A stretch of DNA of 37,525 bases from Cyanobacteria bacterium RM1_2_2 (GTDB lineage Bacteria > Cyanobacteriota > Cyanobacteriia > Elainellales > Elainellaceae). Made by a program: the position numbers and the translations under genes. A model generated the notes under the pieces. The model worked only from the letters and a program-made list of their open reading frames with translations. It did no database searches and was not told the origin of the DNA. Positions 9,189 to 17,582 of this stretch are shown here, piece by piece (position 1 is the stretch's first letter; each line of letters opens with the position of its first letter). The stretch lies in the NCBI GenBank assembly GCA_012033495.1, contig JAAUQT010000027.1:1-37525 (forward strand), read 5' to 3'.

Positions 9189-10457
9189 GTGAGTCCAGAA
9201 ACCCTAGTTCAAGTTCCCCCTCAGACTTCCGCTTTCCCTCTCCAATCCACGACGGCGGATTTTGATCGCTATGTCATGTCTACCTATGCTCGCTACCCCA
9301 TCATGCTGGAGCGGGGTGAAGGCAGCCGGGTTTGGGATGCAGATGGACGAGAATATCTAGACTTTGTGGCTGGCATTGCCACCTGCACGTTGGGTCATGC
9401 GCATCCGGTGATGGTGGATGCGGTAACGCAGCAAATTCAAAAGCTGCACCACATTTCCAATCTTTATTACACCCGTCAGCAGGGTAATTTGGCAGAGTGG
9501 CTGGTGCAACATTCCTGCGCCGATCGAGTTTTCTTCTGCAACTCTGGAGCCGAAGCCAACGAAGGGGCAATCAAGCTAGCTCGCAAGTATGCCCATACGG
9601 TACTCGGAATTAGTACGCCGATTGTAATTACTGCCCACGCTAGCTTTCACGGTCGGACGCTGGCTACCATCACCGCAACGGGACAGCCCAAGTATCAAAA
9701 GAACTTCGACCCGCTGATGCCGGGCTTCTACTACGTGCCTTACAACGACATTGTGGCGCTAGAAGAAGCGATTGCGCTGTTAGATGCAGGCGGGCGACAG
9801 GTGGCAGCCATTATGCTGGAGGCTCTGCAAGGAGAAGGCGGCGTGCGTCCGGGTGAACAAGCCTACTTCCAACGAATTCGGGAGATTTGCGACGAGACGG
9901 GAATTTTGCTAATCGCCGATGAAGTTCAAGTGGGCATGGGGCGAACCGGACACTACTGGGGCTATGAAAATCTGGGCATTGAGCCGGATATTTTCACCTC
10001 TGCTAAAGGTCTGGGCGGCGGCATTCCGATCGGTGCGTTGCTGTGTAAATCTTTCTGCGATATCTTCCAGCCCGGCGATCATGCCAGCACATTTGGCGGC
10101 AATCCGTTTGCCTGTGGGGTTGCTCTCGCCGTTTGCCAAACTCTAGAGCGAGAGAATTTACTGACCGCTGTGCAGGAGCGGGGTGAACAGTTGCGAACAG
10201 GTCTGCGGGCTTTGGGCGAGAAGTATCCTAACCTGGTGTCTGAAGTGCGCGGTTGGGGCTTAATCAACGGTCTAGTGCTGAATCCAGAAATTGAACTGAC
10301 TGCCAGCGCTTTGGTGAAAGCCGCCAGCGATCAAGGACTGCTGCTAGTTCCGGCTGGCCCCAAAGTGGTGCGCTTTGTGCCGCCGCTGATTGTCACTGCT
10401 GATGAGATCAGCCAAGCCTTGCAAGCCTTAGAGCGGGCAGTTGTCACCTTGGTTTAG
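9189..10457 (+). CDS. argD: Acetylornithine aminotransferase
   Basis: 422 residues, a class-III PLP-dependent aminotransferase. It converts N-acetylglutamate semialdehyde and glutamate to N-acetylornithine and 2-oxoglutarate in arginine synthesis, and may also serve the lysine pathway. Visible motifs are FCNSGAEANEGAIKLARK (PLP phosphate site), EALQGEGGVRPG, the PLP-ring aspartate in IADEVQVGMGRTG, and the Schiff-base lysine in FTSAKGLGGGIPIGA. The start used is GTG at 9189, with GGAGAAATAGCCC upstream. The first conserved segment begins about residue 30 (MSTYARYPIMLERGEG), and a start at that internal ATG cannot be fully excluded. It converges with the PPOX gene. Confidence 0.95.
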   Translation: MSPETLVQVPPQTSAFPLQSTTADFDRYVMSTYARYPIMLERGEGSRVWDADGREYLDFVAGIATCTLGHAHPVMVDAVTQQIQKLHHISNLYYTRQQGNLAEWLVQHSCADRVFFCNSGAEANEGAIKLARKYAHTVLGISTPIVITAHASFHGRTLATITATGQPKYQKNFDPLMPGFYYVPYNDIVALEEAIALLDAGGRQVAAIMLEALQGEGGVRPGEQAYFQRIREICDETGILLIADEVQVGMGRTGHYWGYENLGIEPDIFTSAKGLGGGIPIGALLCKSFCDIFQPGDHASTFGGNPFACGVALAVCQTLERENLLTAVQERGEQLRTGLRALGEKYPNLVSEVRGWGLINGLVLNPEIELTASALVKAASDQGLLLVPAGPKVVRFVPPLIVTADEISQALQALERAVVTLV

Positions 10458-10522
10458 GGGTGAGTATTTAATCACGTTAATTACGTTAATCACTGCAATT
10501 CTAACGATTAAACCAACGGCAA

Positions 10523-11077
10523 TCAAACCTGATCAGCGATCGGAGCAATCAGCCCGTCGATGCTGGTTAGGTTTTTTTGTTGCCAATAGGCTAGCAGCCC
10601 TGCTTCACCTTTTCGAGTTGCCCAAGTCACGATCTCATCTCGATCAGACTGATAGGCGTAGAACGGAACGCCTGTGCCGCAAGAGGTTTGCACCCGATCA
10701 ATCTCTGCCACGATAATTTGGCGTGTACCGGGTGTGGGTGGAAACAGGGGAAACAAATCCTGCCATTCTGGATCAGTATCCAACACGGTATGCCCCTGTC
10801 CATACAGCCGCAAAATCATCGGCGCGCCCTGAAACGCACAAAACATGAACGTGATTCGCCCATTCTCCTTCAGGTGGGCTGAGGTTTCGTTGCCGCTGCC
10901 CGTCAAATCCAGATAGGCAACCCGATTCGGAGAAAGCAGCCGCAAGCTATCCAAGCCTTTTGGAGAAAGATTGACGTGTCCTGCTGCACTCAAGGGAGCC
11001 GTCGCCACAAAAAAGAGATGCTGGTTAGCAATGAACTGTTGCAGCGGCTCGGTGATGGTATCAAAAACCTTAGCCAT
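10523..11077 (-). CDS. Pyridoxamine 5'-phosphate oxidase-family flavoprotein
   Basis: 184 residues. The fold signature is the N-terminal strand set FFVATAPLSAAGHVNLSPKG followed by VAYLDLTGSGNETSAHLKENGRITFMFCAF, which matches the FMN-binding split-barrel (PPOX-class) proteins. These bind FMN or F420 and include PNP oxidases, heme-utilisation proteins and uncharacterised oxidoreductases. The substrate cannot be named from sequence. The gene converges with argD across a 65-base AT-rich spacer containing a short ACGTTAAT duplication. ATG start at 11077. Confidence 0.85.
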   Translation of the reverse strand: MAKVFDTITEPLQQFIANQHLFFVATAPLSAAGHVNLSPKGLDSLRLLSPNRVAYLDLTGSGNETSAHLKENGRITFMFCAFQGAPMILRLYGQGHTVLDTDPEWQDLFPLFPPTPGTRQIIVAEIDRVQTSCGTGVPFYAYQSDRDEIVTWATRKGEAGLLAYWQQKNLTSIDGLIAPIADQV

Positions 11078-11310
11078 TTAATTTGCGCCTCCACGCAATC
11101 GATTGAATTACCTACAGAGAAGGAATGAAACTCTTATACCCTTTTGGATTTTGGATTTGCGTTCGCGCAGCGTTGCCCTAGCAACTTTTGGATTGTGGTG
11201 GAAGCTTCGCGCCACCATGGTTTCAGTCTGCGAACTGCCGCGTCCTCTGTTGAAATCGGGATTAGAAACTGAAATCTGTGCAAGGGCAGGTTGAGTCTTT
11301 GCGCAATTTC

Positions 11311-11796
11311 CTAAGCCTGAAACCAAGCTGTTAAAGCGAGCGCTAACGCATCGGCAGCATCATCTGGTTTGGGAGCTTTTTCTAACTTCAACTCTCTGGC
11401 AACCGCCTGTTGGACTTCCTGCTTGTCGGCATTGCCGTAACCTGTCAGGGCTTGCTTCACTTGAGCCGGCGTGAATTCGACGGAGGCGAGCTTAAATTGA
11501 GCTACAACCAGCACCACGATCCCTCGTGCTTGCGCCACCGCAATTGTATTTCCCATCCGGTAGAAAAACAGCTTTTCGATGGCAACTAAATCTGGCTGCA
11601 CGTAGTCCAGCAAACTGTGCAAGTCATCATAAATCATACAGAGTCGATCGCCGATTTCCTGATGGGCGGGCGTTTGAATGATGCCAAAATCGAGGATAGA
11701 AACCTGCGCTGCGCCTGTTGCTGCTGGGTTGCAAAGAACAGCCCCAAACCCTAAAGTCGCCAGTCCCGGATCTAATCCTAAAATGCGTTTCTCCAT
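11311..11796 (-). CDS. ruvC: Crossover junction endodeoxyribonuclease RuvC
   Basis: 161 residues, normal for RuvC, which resolves Holliday junctions made during homologous recombination together with RuvAB. The four acidic catalytic positions are visible: Asp9 (ILGLDPG), Glu74 (VAIEKLFF), Asp145/146 and Asp149 in [13 protein letters not shown]. The conserved [11 protein letters not shown] and [21 protein letters not shown] segments are also intact. It appears monocistronic: its ATG is preceded by about 357 bases without a gene, and no ruvA or ruvB is nearby. Confidence 0.96.
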   Translation of the reverse strand: MEKRILGLDPGLATLGFGAVLCNPAATGAAQVSILDFGIIQTPAHQEIGDRLCMIYDDLHSLLDYVQPDLVAIEKLFFYRMGNTIAVAQARGIVVLVVAQFKLASVEFTPAQVKQALTGYGNADKQEVQQAVARELKLEKAPKPDDAADALALALTAWFQA

Positions 11797-12153
11797 GCGA
11801 TCGTGCTAGCCGAATCAAGCGTGAGGTGAACGTGAATGCTGCAAAAAGTGGTTCTTCAAACGATACCGCATTGGGCGCAATGCAGCGAGCTTAGGAGTGG
11901 GAATTCCATCAGTTCGATCGTGGGTCGGGGCGGGTTTTGCGGTCACATCGATTGCCGGATGCCCATTGATCCGCTAAACCGCCCGTACAGGTTCCGGATT
12001 GATTCAATCCACCATCTTTAGGGCGCGTCATCCATTCAGGGTCAAACGCTGTCCGCATCGGCTTGATCGCGCCCGCCTCAAAAAACCGGCGAGGGGCTGT
12101 CGCCTTGCCATCGTCAGGGTTCTAGCTGGAATGGATCACAGCCCCCAGAATTC
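11797..12153. other. Gene-free spacer between ruvC and msrP
   Basis: 357 bases upstream of ruvC and downstream of msrP. Open frames here are short and resemble no known protein. It is G+C-rich with several small inverted repeats, for example CCGGCGAGGGGCTGTCGCC near 12087. No promoter with good boxes and no structured RNA were recognised. A decayed gene is possible. Confidence 0.3.
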
Positions 12154-13140
12154 TCAGACATATAGCGACGCCACAAACTCGCCATAACCGTTGTACTTCA
12201 AGGTGGGAACCTCCTGCCAATCAAACTGATTTCCTGGCCCAATCAACCGTTCCTTGGCTTGCGACCAGCGCGGGTGAGAAACCTCCGGTTCTACATTCGC
12301 CTCAAACTGATACTCATTGGGGCTGATCGTATTCCAGAAAGTGGGCGGCTGAGTTGCTGTAAATTCGATTTTAACGATCGACTTTGCTCCCTTAAAGCCA
12401 TACTTCCAGGGAATCACGGCCCGAATAGGAGCGCCATGCTGTTTCGGTAAGGTGTGCCCATAAATGCCAACCGCAAAAAACGCCAAATCGTTTGCCATTT
12501 CTTCAATTCGTAGTGCTTCCGTGTAGGGAAACGGCAGAAATTGCCCCGGCGGAAACGAGGGCCCAGGCGTCACTTGGCGATCAAAATAGGAGGTGAACTG
12601 AACAAATTTTGCTTTTGCTGTGGGTTCCACTGCTTTCAGCAAAGCATTCATGGGAAAGCCGAGCCAAGGAACCACCATCGCCCAAGCTTCAACACAGCGG
12701 AAGCGATAGATCCGCTCCTCCAGCGAAAATTCTCGCTGCAATCGATCCATATCGTAAACATCTGGTTTCTTCACCAGTCCAGCAATTTCAACTCGCCAGT
12801 TTTCGGTAGGCAACGCCTGAGCCTTTTGCCAAATTTCTTTGGAACTGCCAAACTCATAAAAATTGTTGTAGGTAGCCGCCAGCGTTTCGTTGGTAATCTC
12901 TCGATCGACCTGTCCAAAAGTGGGATTGCGGCGAGCCGTCAGCGTTTTAGTGTTGAGCAGCGGCAATTGCTCAGGCTTGCGAGTCGGCTTGATTTGCTGT
13001 TGACAACTGATCAAAGGCAGGGTCGTTCCGGCGATTCCCGCCCCCATCAGGGTTAGAAACCGACGGCGGTTGTAGAAAGCAGCTTCAGAAGTCACCTGAC
13101 TTTCGGGTAGCTGCCACTTCGGAATATGAATAAACGCCAT
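12154..13140 (-). CDS. msrP: Protein-methionine-sulfoxide reductase catalytic subunit (YedY/MsrP type)
   Basis: 328 residues. A twin-arginine signal (YNRRRFLTLMGAGIAG, about 24-39) directs folded export. It ends in LISC, which resembles a lipobox, so membrane anchoring is possible. The molybdopterin domain carries the conserved RCVEAWAMVVPW segment; Cys149 aligns with the Mo-coordinating cysteine of E. coli MsrP. Further family motifs are LPKQHGAPIRAVIPWKYGFKGAKSI and the C-terminal YNGYGEFVASLY. MsrP repairs oxidised methionine in envelope proteins using electrons from the heme protein MsrQ. No msrQ gene is adjacent, so the electron donor is not identified here. Confidence 0.93.
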   Translation of the reverse strand: MAFIHIPKWQLPESQVTSEAAFYNRRRFLTLMGAGIAGTTLPLISCQQQIKPTRKPEQLPLLNTKTLTARRNPTFGQVDREITNETLAATYNNFYEFGSSKEIWQKAQALPTENWRVEIAGLVKKPDVYDMDRLQREFSLEERIYRFRCVEAWAMVVPWLGFPMNALLKAVEPTAKAKFVQFTSYFDRQVTPGPSFPPGQFLPFPYTEALRIEEMANDLAFFAVGIYGHTLPKQHGAPIRAVIPWKYGFKGAKSIVKIEFTATQPPTFWNTISPNEYQFEANVEPEVSHPRWSQAKERLIGPGNQFDWQEVPTLKYNGYGEFVASLYV

Positions 13141-13385
13141 GGAGATTTGTTGACGGCTGAGGATTTAGTTTTAACTCGTTTTAACCCAAAAGGTTGTATT
13201 TTCCCCAACTATCTGTAGTGCCAAACGTTTCCAAAAAGCAGAGAGGCAAGATTAAAACTAACCTCACCTCCCTGCTTCTAACCTATTTCAGGATCTATGC
13301 AGTCCAATACTGTAGCAGGGGATAACCCGTTTTGAAAGCCAAAAAGCTCTAGTCTTGAGGGCTTAACTGCACAAGTCCTATTTTT

Positions 13386-13415
13386 TTGAAAGGGGCTTTA
13401 ATGAATGGATATAAT
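13386..13415 (+). promoter_or_regulatory. Sigma70-type promoter pointing toward the DUF3155 gene
   Basis: TTGAAA at 13386-13391 and TATAAT at 13410-13415 are separated by 18 bases, a near-consensus pair. It reads rightwards, opposite to both neighbouring genes. The predicted start, near 13422, falls on an ATG that opens a 30-codon frame, and read-through would run antisense into the DUF3155 gene. Sequence-only call. Confidence 0.45.
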
Positions 13416-13422
13416 CGCGCCG

Positions 13423-13515
13423 ATGTCTATGACAGTCGCATTCTATAATTCATCAACTCATCGAAGATCATCGTCTGGATTTTATCTTCATCAAGCAGCT
13501 TTGAGGTTGCCCTAG
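13423..13515 (+). CDS. Possible 30-residue leaderless peptide or antisense RNA
   Basis: An ATG sits about eight bases after the -10 box described at 13410, so a transcript could be leaderless. The frame gives 30 residues (MSMTVAFYNSSTHRRSSSG then FYLHQAALRLP) and stops at TAG. Nothing in it is recognised. A noncoding antisense transcript is equally plausible. Confidence 0.15.
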   Translation: MSMTVAFYNSSTHRRSSSGFYLHQAALRLP

Positions 13516-13589
13516 AAAATTGAGTCAGGGGTTGCAAAAAATGCTCCCTTTCCTACCAGACTTAGAATCTTCAATTTGGTTTATTAGAA

Positions 13590-13904
13590 TTAGCGACCTG
13601 AAGCTACGACTAACTCCTCCACCTCATCTTCTGGCACCCGTAGGCTGGGAAACAGAAAATGATTTTCCTCAACATATTGAGCGCCAAATAGTCCTTTCTC
13701 TGCCCAGAAATATCGATCTGTGGTATGCTCGTTGCGTTTAACCAACAGCAGAGCCGGAGGCAAAATGCCTTCAGCCTGGATGAACTTCCGAGCCGCAGTC
13801 ACGGGCTTATCTTCGCCACTCTCAATGCTATACTGAGGCACCAACTCTAGAATACGACGCCCTTCTAGACGACGCCGACTTTTGCGCTTCCGTCTTCTTG
13901 CCAA
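13590..13904 (-). CDS. DUF3155-type conserved cyanobacterial protein
   Basis: 104 residues. It opens with a strongly basic stretch (MARRRKRKSRRRLEGRR) and continues ILELVPQYSIESGEDKPVTAARKFI, which I recognise as the DUF3155 family found across cyanobacteria. The function is unknown; the basic N-terminus suggests nucleic-acid or ribosome contact, but that is inference. The start is TTG at 13904, supported by GAGGAGG nine bases upstream and by the conserved MARRRKRK beginning. A strong opposing promoter lies downstream. Confidence 0.8.
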   Translation of the reverse strand: MARRRKRKSRRRLEGRRILELVPQYSIESGEDKPVTAARKFIQAEGILPPALLLVKRNEHTTDRYFWAEKGLFGAQYVEENHFLFPSLRVPEDEVEELVVASGR

Positions 13905-14610
13905 CCTATATACCTCCTCTCTGATTGCTCCTCGGCAAATAGCTATAGTTAGGACTTTGTAACCAGGATAGCCACAACGATGGGTTAATGTAATCCTAGT
14001 TACAAAATACTAAGACCGTGCAAAGTATATCGGCTTGAGATAGGAATTTCAACTTCCTTTAAAGTATTGATACAAAATCTAAAGTAAATCTGTAGTGACC
14101 GTGAGAATTTGCTGAAGGCAAATCAAGACTCAGCCAATCCAGGAGAAATTTGAGCCAGATTAAACCCAAGATCAGAAAAAAAGAAGTTCATTAAAGATGA
14201 GGTTGAACTCGAAGTATTGGGCAAATTTGGTTGTCAATCCTCGCACCAAACTTTAAAGACCTAACTTCGTTTCGGGTCTCTTTACATTTTCTACAGTGAG
14301 TAAAAATTTAGTGTCAGCATTACGATTGAGCCTAGCAAAATTCAGGACTTTGGAAAATCTCTGGGAAAAGTCAGTCAATCAGCCCTAGCGGCTTTCCTGT
14401 GGTTGACAAAGAACAAAGAAACACAAGCGAGAATAGATGAAGCAGCCTGCCAAACCCTCCCTATATTCTGCTTTCAGAGCAGGCAAGCAACTTTGAGTTA
14501 CAGTTGCTCTCCTTCGCCCTCCTTGGTAGAAGAATTGGGCACAGGACGGATGGAAAGTTGCACCATGTCAGGATATTAGTTGCCAGGACAGTTGAAGGGT
14601 CGATTAGATT
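13905..14610. other. 700-base gene-free region upstream of the histidine kinase
   Basis: AT-rich 706 bases with no convincing coding frame on either strand. It holds the DUF3155 leader at its left end. Possible structure includes GCCTGC near 14446 against GCAGGC near 14480, and AGCC-CTAG-CGGCT near 14381. It does not match the parts of RNase P RNA, tmRNA or SRP RNA that I know. It could hold an unannotated small RNA or a long leader for the kinase gene. Confidence 0.3.
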
Positions 14611-16161
14611 ATGCCCACTAGTTCCGAGTTTATAAATCTGTGTCAGTCACAAGTTGCGCTGCTGACGCAAGGGTTAGGAGCCGCCCTCAGCATCGTTTAT
14701 TTGGCTGAAGAGTTCACCACCGACACCGACACTCATCTCGTGCCGATTGTGGCGCATCCAGAAATGGCATTGAACTGGGGTGAAGATCAAATTCTGTCCT
14801 TTTTAACACAAGTGCGCCTCAACCTCCGGCAGCAGCGCTTGCTTGCAGCCCAACCGCATCAGGCAGTTGATGACTCTCTGGAGTGGCAACCTGAAGCCGC
14901 TGAAGAAACCAACTCTGCTGCTCTATTTTCTCAATCGCTGGTCTACCCAACGGATGTTTTGTTGCCGCAACAGCAGATCGTTTTGCCCTTCATCTATCAA
15001 GACAGAGTGATGGGGCTGTTAGTCACGGCGCGAGCAGATCGGGCTTGGAACGACTCAGAACGCAGGCAGATTGAACACATCGCCGAGAGCTTGACAGCAG
15101 CTTCCGTGTTAGATTGGCGCGTGCGTTGGCTCGCACAGGATTTGCAGCAGCAACAACTGCTAGAAGAGCGTAAAACTGACCTATTTGATAATTTACTGCA
15201 TCAGTTTCGGAATCCACTGACGGCTCTGCGCACCTTCGGCAAACTGCTCGTAAAACGAATACAGCCTAGCGATGCTAACCGTTCGGCGGCAGAAGGGATT
15301 ATCCGAGAAAGCGATCGGCTACAAGATTTGCTGAAGCAGCTAGATGCCGCAATTGATCTAGAAGCCGATGATTTAATTCCGCTGTTGGCTGCCCCGCTCA
15401 CGGTGACTCAGTCTGCCTCTCAGACAATTTCTCCGTCAGAGTCTGCATCAGAGGCTCCATCAGAGTCTTCGTCAGAGGCTCAGCCTGAAGCGCCTGCTCA
15501 TCCTTCCCCCTCGACTGCTATTACTCAGTCGTCCATTCATCCATCTGCTCAAGCATTGACTCAACCATTCTTTCAGCCGTTACCGCCGTCCGAAACTCGC
15601 TTGCTGCTAGGAAGCGCGATTGATCTACAGCCTCATTCCATCAGCGAAGTTTTGCAGCCCTTACTCGACTCAGCCACAGTGATTGCTCAAGATCGCCAAT
15701 TAACGCTCTGCATCGAAATTGCCAACCGTTTGCCGCAAGTTTGGCTCGATCTGCGGGCTTTACGGGAAGTTTTGAATAACTTAATCGACAATGCACTCAA
15801 GTACACGCCTGCTGGGGGGCAAGTGTATGTTAGCGTGCGGCGTGTTCGTCTACAGCCTGCCAATCGTGCAACCGTGACTCATCAAGCCATTTTGATCGCC
15901 GACACAGGGCCAGGCATCCCGACTGAAGACTTACATCACTTATTTGAACGACACTACCGAGGCGTGCAAGCCAAAACCGATATTCCGGGTACAGGCTTAG
16001 GATTAGCGATTGCGCGTGATTTAGTGCGGCAAATGCAAGGTGAGATCGAAATTTTCAGTCCGGCATTAGACTGTAAGCTGCTCACCCTAAACGACCTTCA
16101 GCCCCTATCTCCAGAACATCCCGGAACGGCAGCGGTGGTGTGGTTGAATGAGGTGAAGTGA
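14611..16161 (+). CDS. GAF-domain sensor histidine kinase (orphan)
   Basis: 516 residues, no membrane segment, so cytosolic. Residues about 1-170 form a GAF-like sensor. A HisKA dimerisation helix follows with phospho-acceptor His197 (LLHQFRNPLTALRTF). A Ser/Glu/Pro-rich linker (about 268-325, repeated SESASEAPSESSSEA) is inserted between the dimerisation and ATPase domains. The HATPase domain has the N box with Asn390 and Asn394 (LNNLIDNALKYTP), the G1 box DTGPGIP and the G2 box GTGLGLAIARDL. The kinase would phosphorylate a response regulator, but none is encoded nearby. The ligand is unknown, since residues for bilin attachment are not evident. The long inserted linker in the catalytic core is unusual. 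Confidence 0.92.
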   Translation: MPTSSEFINLCQSQVALLTQGLGAALSIVYLAEEFTTDTDTHLVPIVAHPEMALNWGEDQILSFLTQVRLNLRQQRLLAAQPHQAVDDSLEWQPEAAEETNSAALFSQSLVYPTDVLLPQQQIVLPFIYQDRVMGLLVTARADRAWNDSERRQIEHIAESLTAASVLDWRVRWLAQDLQQQQLLEERKTDLFDNLLHQFRNPLTALRTFGKLLVKRIQPSDANRSAAEGIIRESDRLQDLLKQLDAAIDLEADDLIPLLAAPLTVTQSASQTISPSESASEAPSESSSEAQPEAPAHPSPSTAITQSSIHPSAQALTQPFFQPLPPSETRLLLGSAIDLQPHSISEVLQPLLDSATVIAQDRQLTLCIEIANRLPQVWLDLRALREVLNNLIDNALKYTPAGGQVYVSVRRVRLQPANRATVTHQAILIADTGPGIPTEDLHHLFERHYRGVQAKTDIPGTGLGLAIARDLVRQMQGEIEIFSPALDCKLLTLNDLQPLSPEHPGTAAVVWLNEVK

Positions 16162-16449
16162 GGGAAGTAGAAAGGGTGGATGGGTGGATGGGTGGCTTTT
16201 TGAACTCGATGCCTTCCAGCCGCGAATCAGTGATGGGCGATGGAGAGAGGGAATGGAGAGTAAGTCTGCTAAGGCAGCCAAAATAAGCAAATTCACAGAC
16301 TCGACTAAAGTATTTCCCTGCTCTGCGCTCTGCCTTCCTTTCTTCCTTCTTCCTCATCTCCTCCTTCCCATTTTCTCAGCGATCCTTCATCCTCTTGGCT
16401 GTGAAAGGCGCTAAGGTAAACGAGATCAGCGATTAGCAGAAGTGCCTGT

Positions 16450-17412
16450 ATGACTTATCTAGAAACCACCGCCCGTTTTTATGCCGAAGCTGCCGAAACG
16501 CCGAATGTTGGCTTGTGCTGTGTTCAAAGTGCGCCTCTGAGTCTGCCGGGACTGCATATTCCGATCCCGATGCAGGAAATGAACTATGGCTGTGGCACGA
16601 CTGTCCATCCAGCGGAACTGGTGAGCAACCCTACAATTGCCTATGTCGGCGTCGGAGGCGGATTAGAAGCACTGCAATTTGCCTATTTTTCGCGGCAGGT
16701 CGGCGGGGTGATTGCGGTTGAACCTGTCCCCGAAATGCGGGAAGCGGCTCGACGGAACCTAGAGGCAGCAGCCGAGATCAACGATTGGTTTGAGCCTGAG
16801 TTTGTTGAGATCCGCGCCGGAGATGCGTTTAAGCTGCCGATCGATGACTTTGCAGTGGATGTAGTGGCGCAAAACTGTCTATTTAATATTTTTGAGCCAG
16901 CAGACTTAGCCCAAGCCCTCAGCGAAGCCGCTCGCATTCTCAAACCGGGTGGACGGCTGATTATGAGTGATCCGATTGCTACCCGCCCGATTCCGGCTCA
17001 TCTACAAGCGGACGAACGCCTGCGAGCCATGTGTCTGTCGGGAGCGCTGACCTATGCAGAATACATCCAGCAGATTATTCAAGCTGGCTTCGGACAAGTG
17101 GAAGTGCGGGCGCGTCGTCCTTATCGCCTATTGGATCGCCAAACTTACAATCTGGACAGCCATTTGCTGCTCGAAAGCCTGGATACGGTCGCTTTTAAGG
17201 TGATCATTCCCGAAGATGGCGCTTGTGTGTTTACGGGCAAAACAGCGGTCTATGCTGGAGCCGAAGCCGCCTTTGACGATCAGGCAGGGCACATTTTGCA
17301 ACCGGGCATTCCTTTGGCGATCTGTGACAAAACCGCCGCAAAACTGGCTCGATTCGAGGAGATTTTAGTCACTGATTCGACTTGGCACTACAGTGGTGGC
17401 GGCTGTTGCTAA
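16450..17412 (+). CDS. arsM: Arsenosugar-pathway arsenite methyltransferase
   Basis: 320 residues. It matches the cyanobacterial ArsM type annotated for arsenosugar synthesis: N-terminal ETTARFYAEAAETPNVGLCC, MNYGCGTTVHP, SAM motif VGVGGGLEALQFAYF at 66-80, QNCLFNIFEP, and the terminal YSGGGCC. Cysteines 23, 24, 48 and 143 are candidates for As(III) coordination. The enzyme transfers methyl groups from SAM to arsenite, giving methylated arsenicals. The usual partner for arsenosugar synthesis, radical-SAM ArsS, is not in the window. No ArsR-like operator was found in its 288-base upstream spacer, so expression may be constitutive. It may work alongside the arsC operon about 10 kb away. Confidence 0.9.
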   Translation: MTYLETTARFYAEAAETPNVGLCCVQSAPLSLPGLHIPIPMQEMNYGCGTTVHPAELVSNPTIAYVGVGGGLEALQFAYFSRQVGGVIAVEPVPEMREAARRNLEAAAEINDWFEPEFVEIRAGDAFKLPIDDFAVDVVAQNCLFNIFEPADLAQALSEAARILKPGGRLIMSDPIATRPIPAHLQADERLRAMCLSGALTYAEYIQQIIQAGFGQVEVRARRPYRLLDRQTYNLDSHLLLESLDTVAFKVIIPEDGACVFTGKTAVYAGAEAAFDDQAGHILQPGIPLAICDKTAAKLARFEEILVTDSTWHYSGGGCC

Positions 17413-17435
17413 GCGGATGGCAGAGATTTCGATGC

Positions 17436-17449
17436 AGGACTAATGTACT
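17436..17449. promoter_or_regulatory. LexA-like SOS box upstream of uvrA
   Basis: AGGACTAATGTACT agrees at 13 of 14 positions with the published cyanobacterial LexA consensus RGTACNNNDGTWCB; position 3 is G instead of T. It ends 133 bases before the uvrA ATG, within the arsM-uvrA spacer, and uvrA is a classic SOS gene. The imperfect first half-site keeps confidence moderate. Confidence 0.45.
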
Positions 17450-17582
17450 AAACAACTCAATCGCGCTAGGATAGGCACTTAGTAAGTTGGTGAGTTTCTC
17501 CTTGCGGCTGCCCCATTGCTGCAAAGAGTAGCGATACAATTGTTAAGAACTATTTCTGCTGCGCCCCTTCCCTTTCTCCCCT

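Noticed and set aside
11836-12021. 61-codon plus-strand frame upstream of ruvC
   Set aside because: No ribosome-binding site, no recognisable composition or family; probably chance.
12541-13056. 171-codon open frame on the plus strand
   Set aside because: Antisense to msrP, whose product is clearly recognisable.
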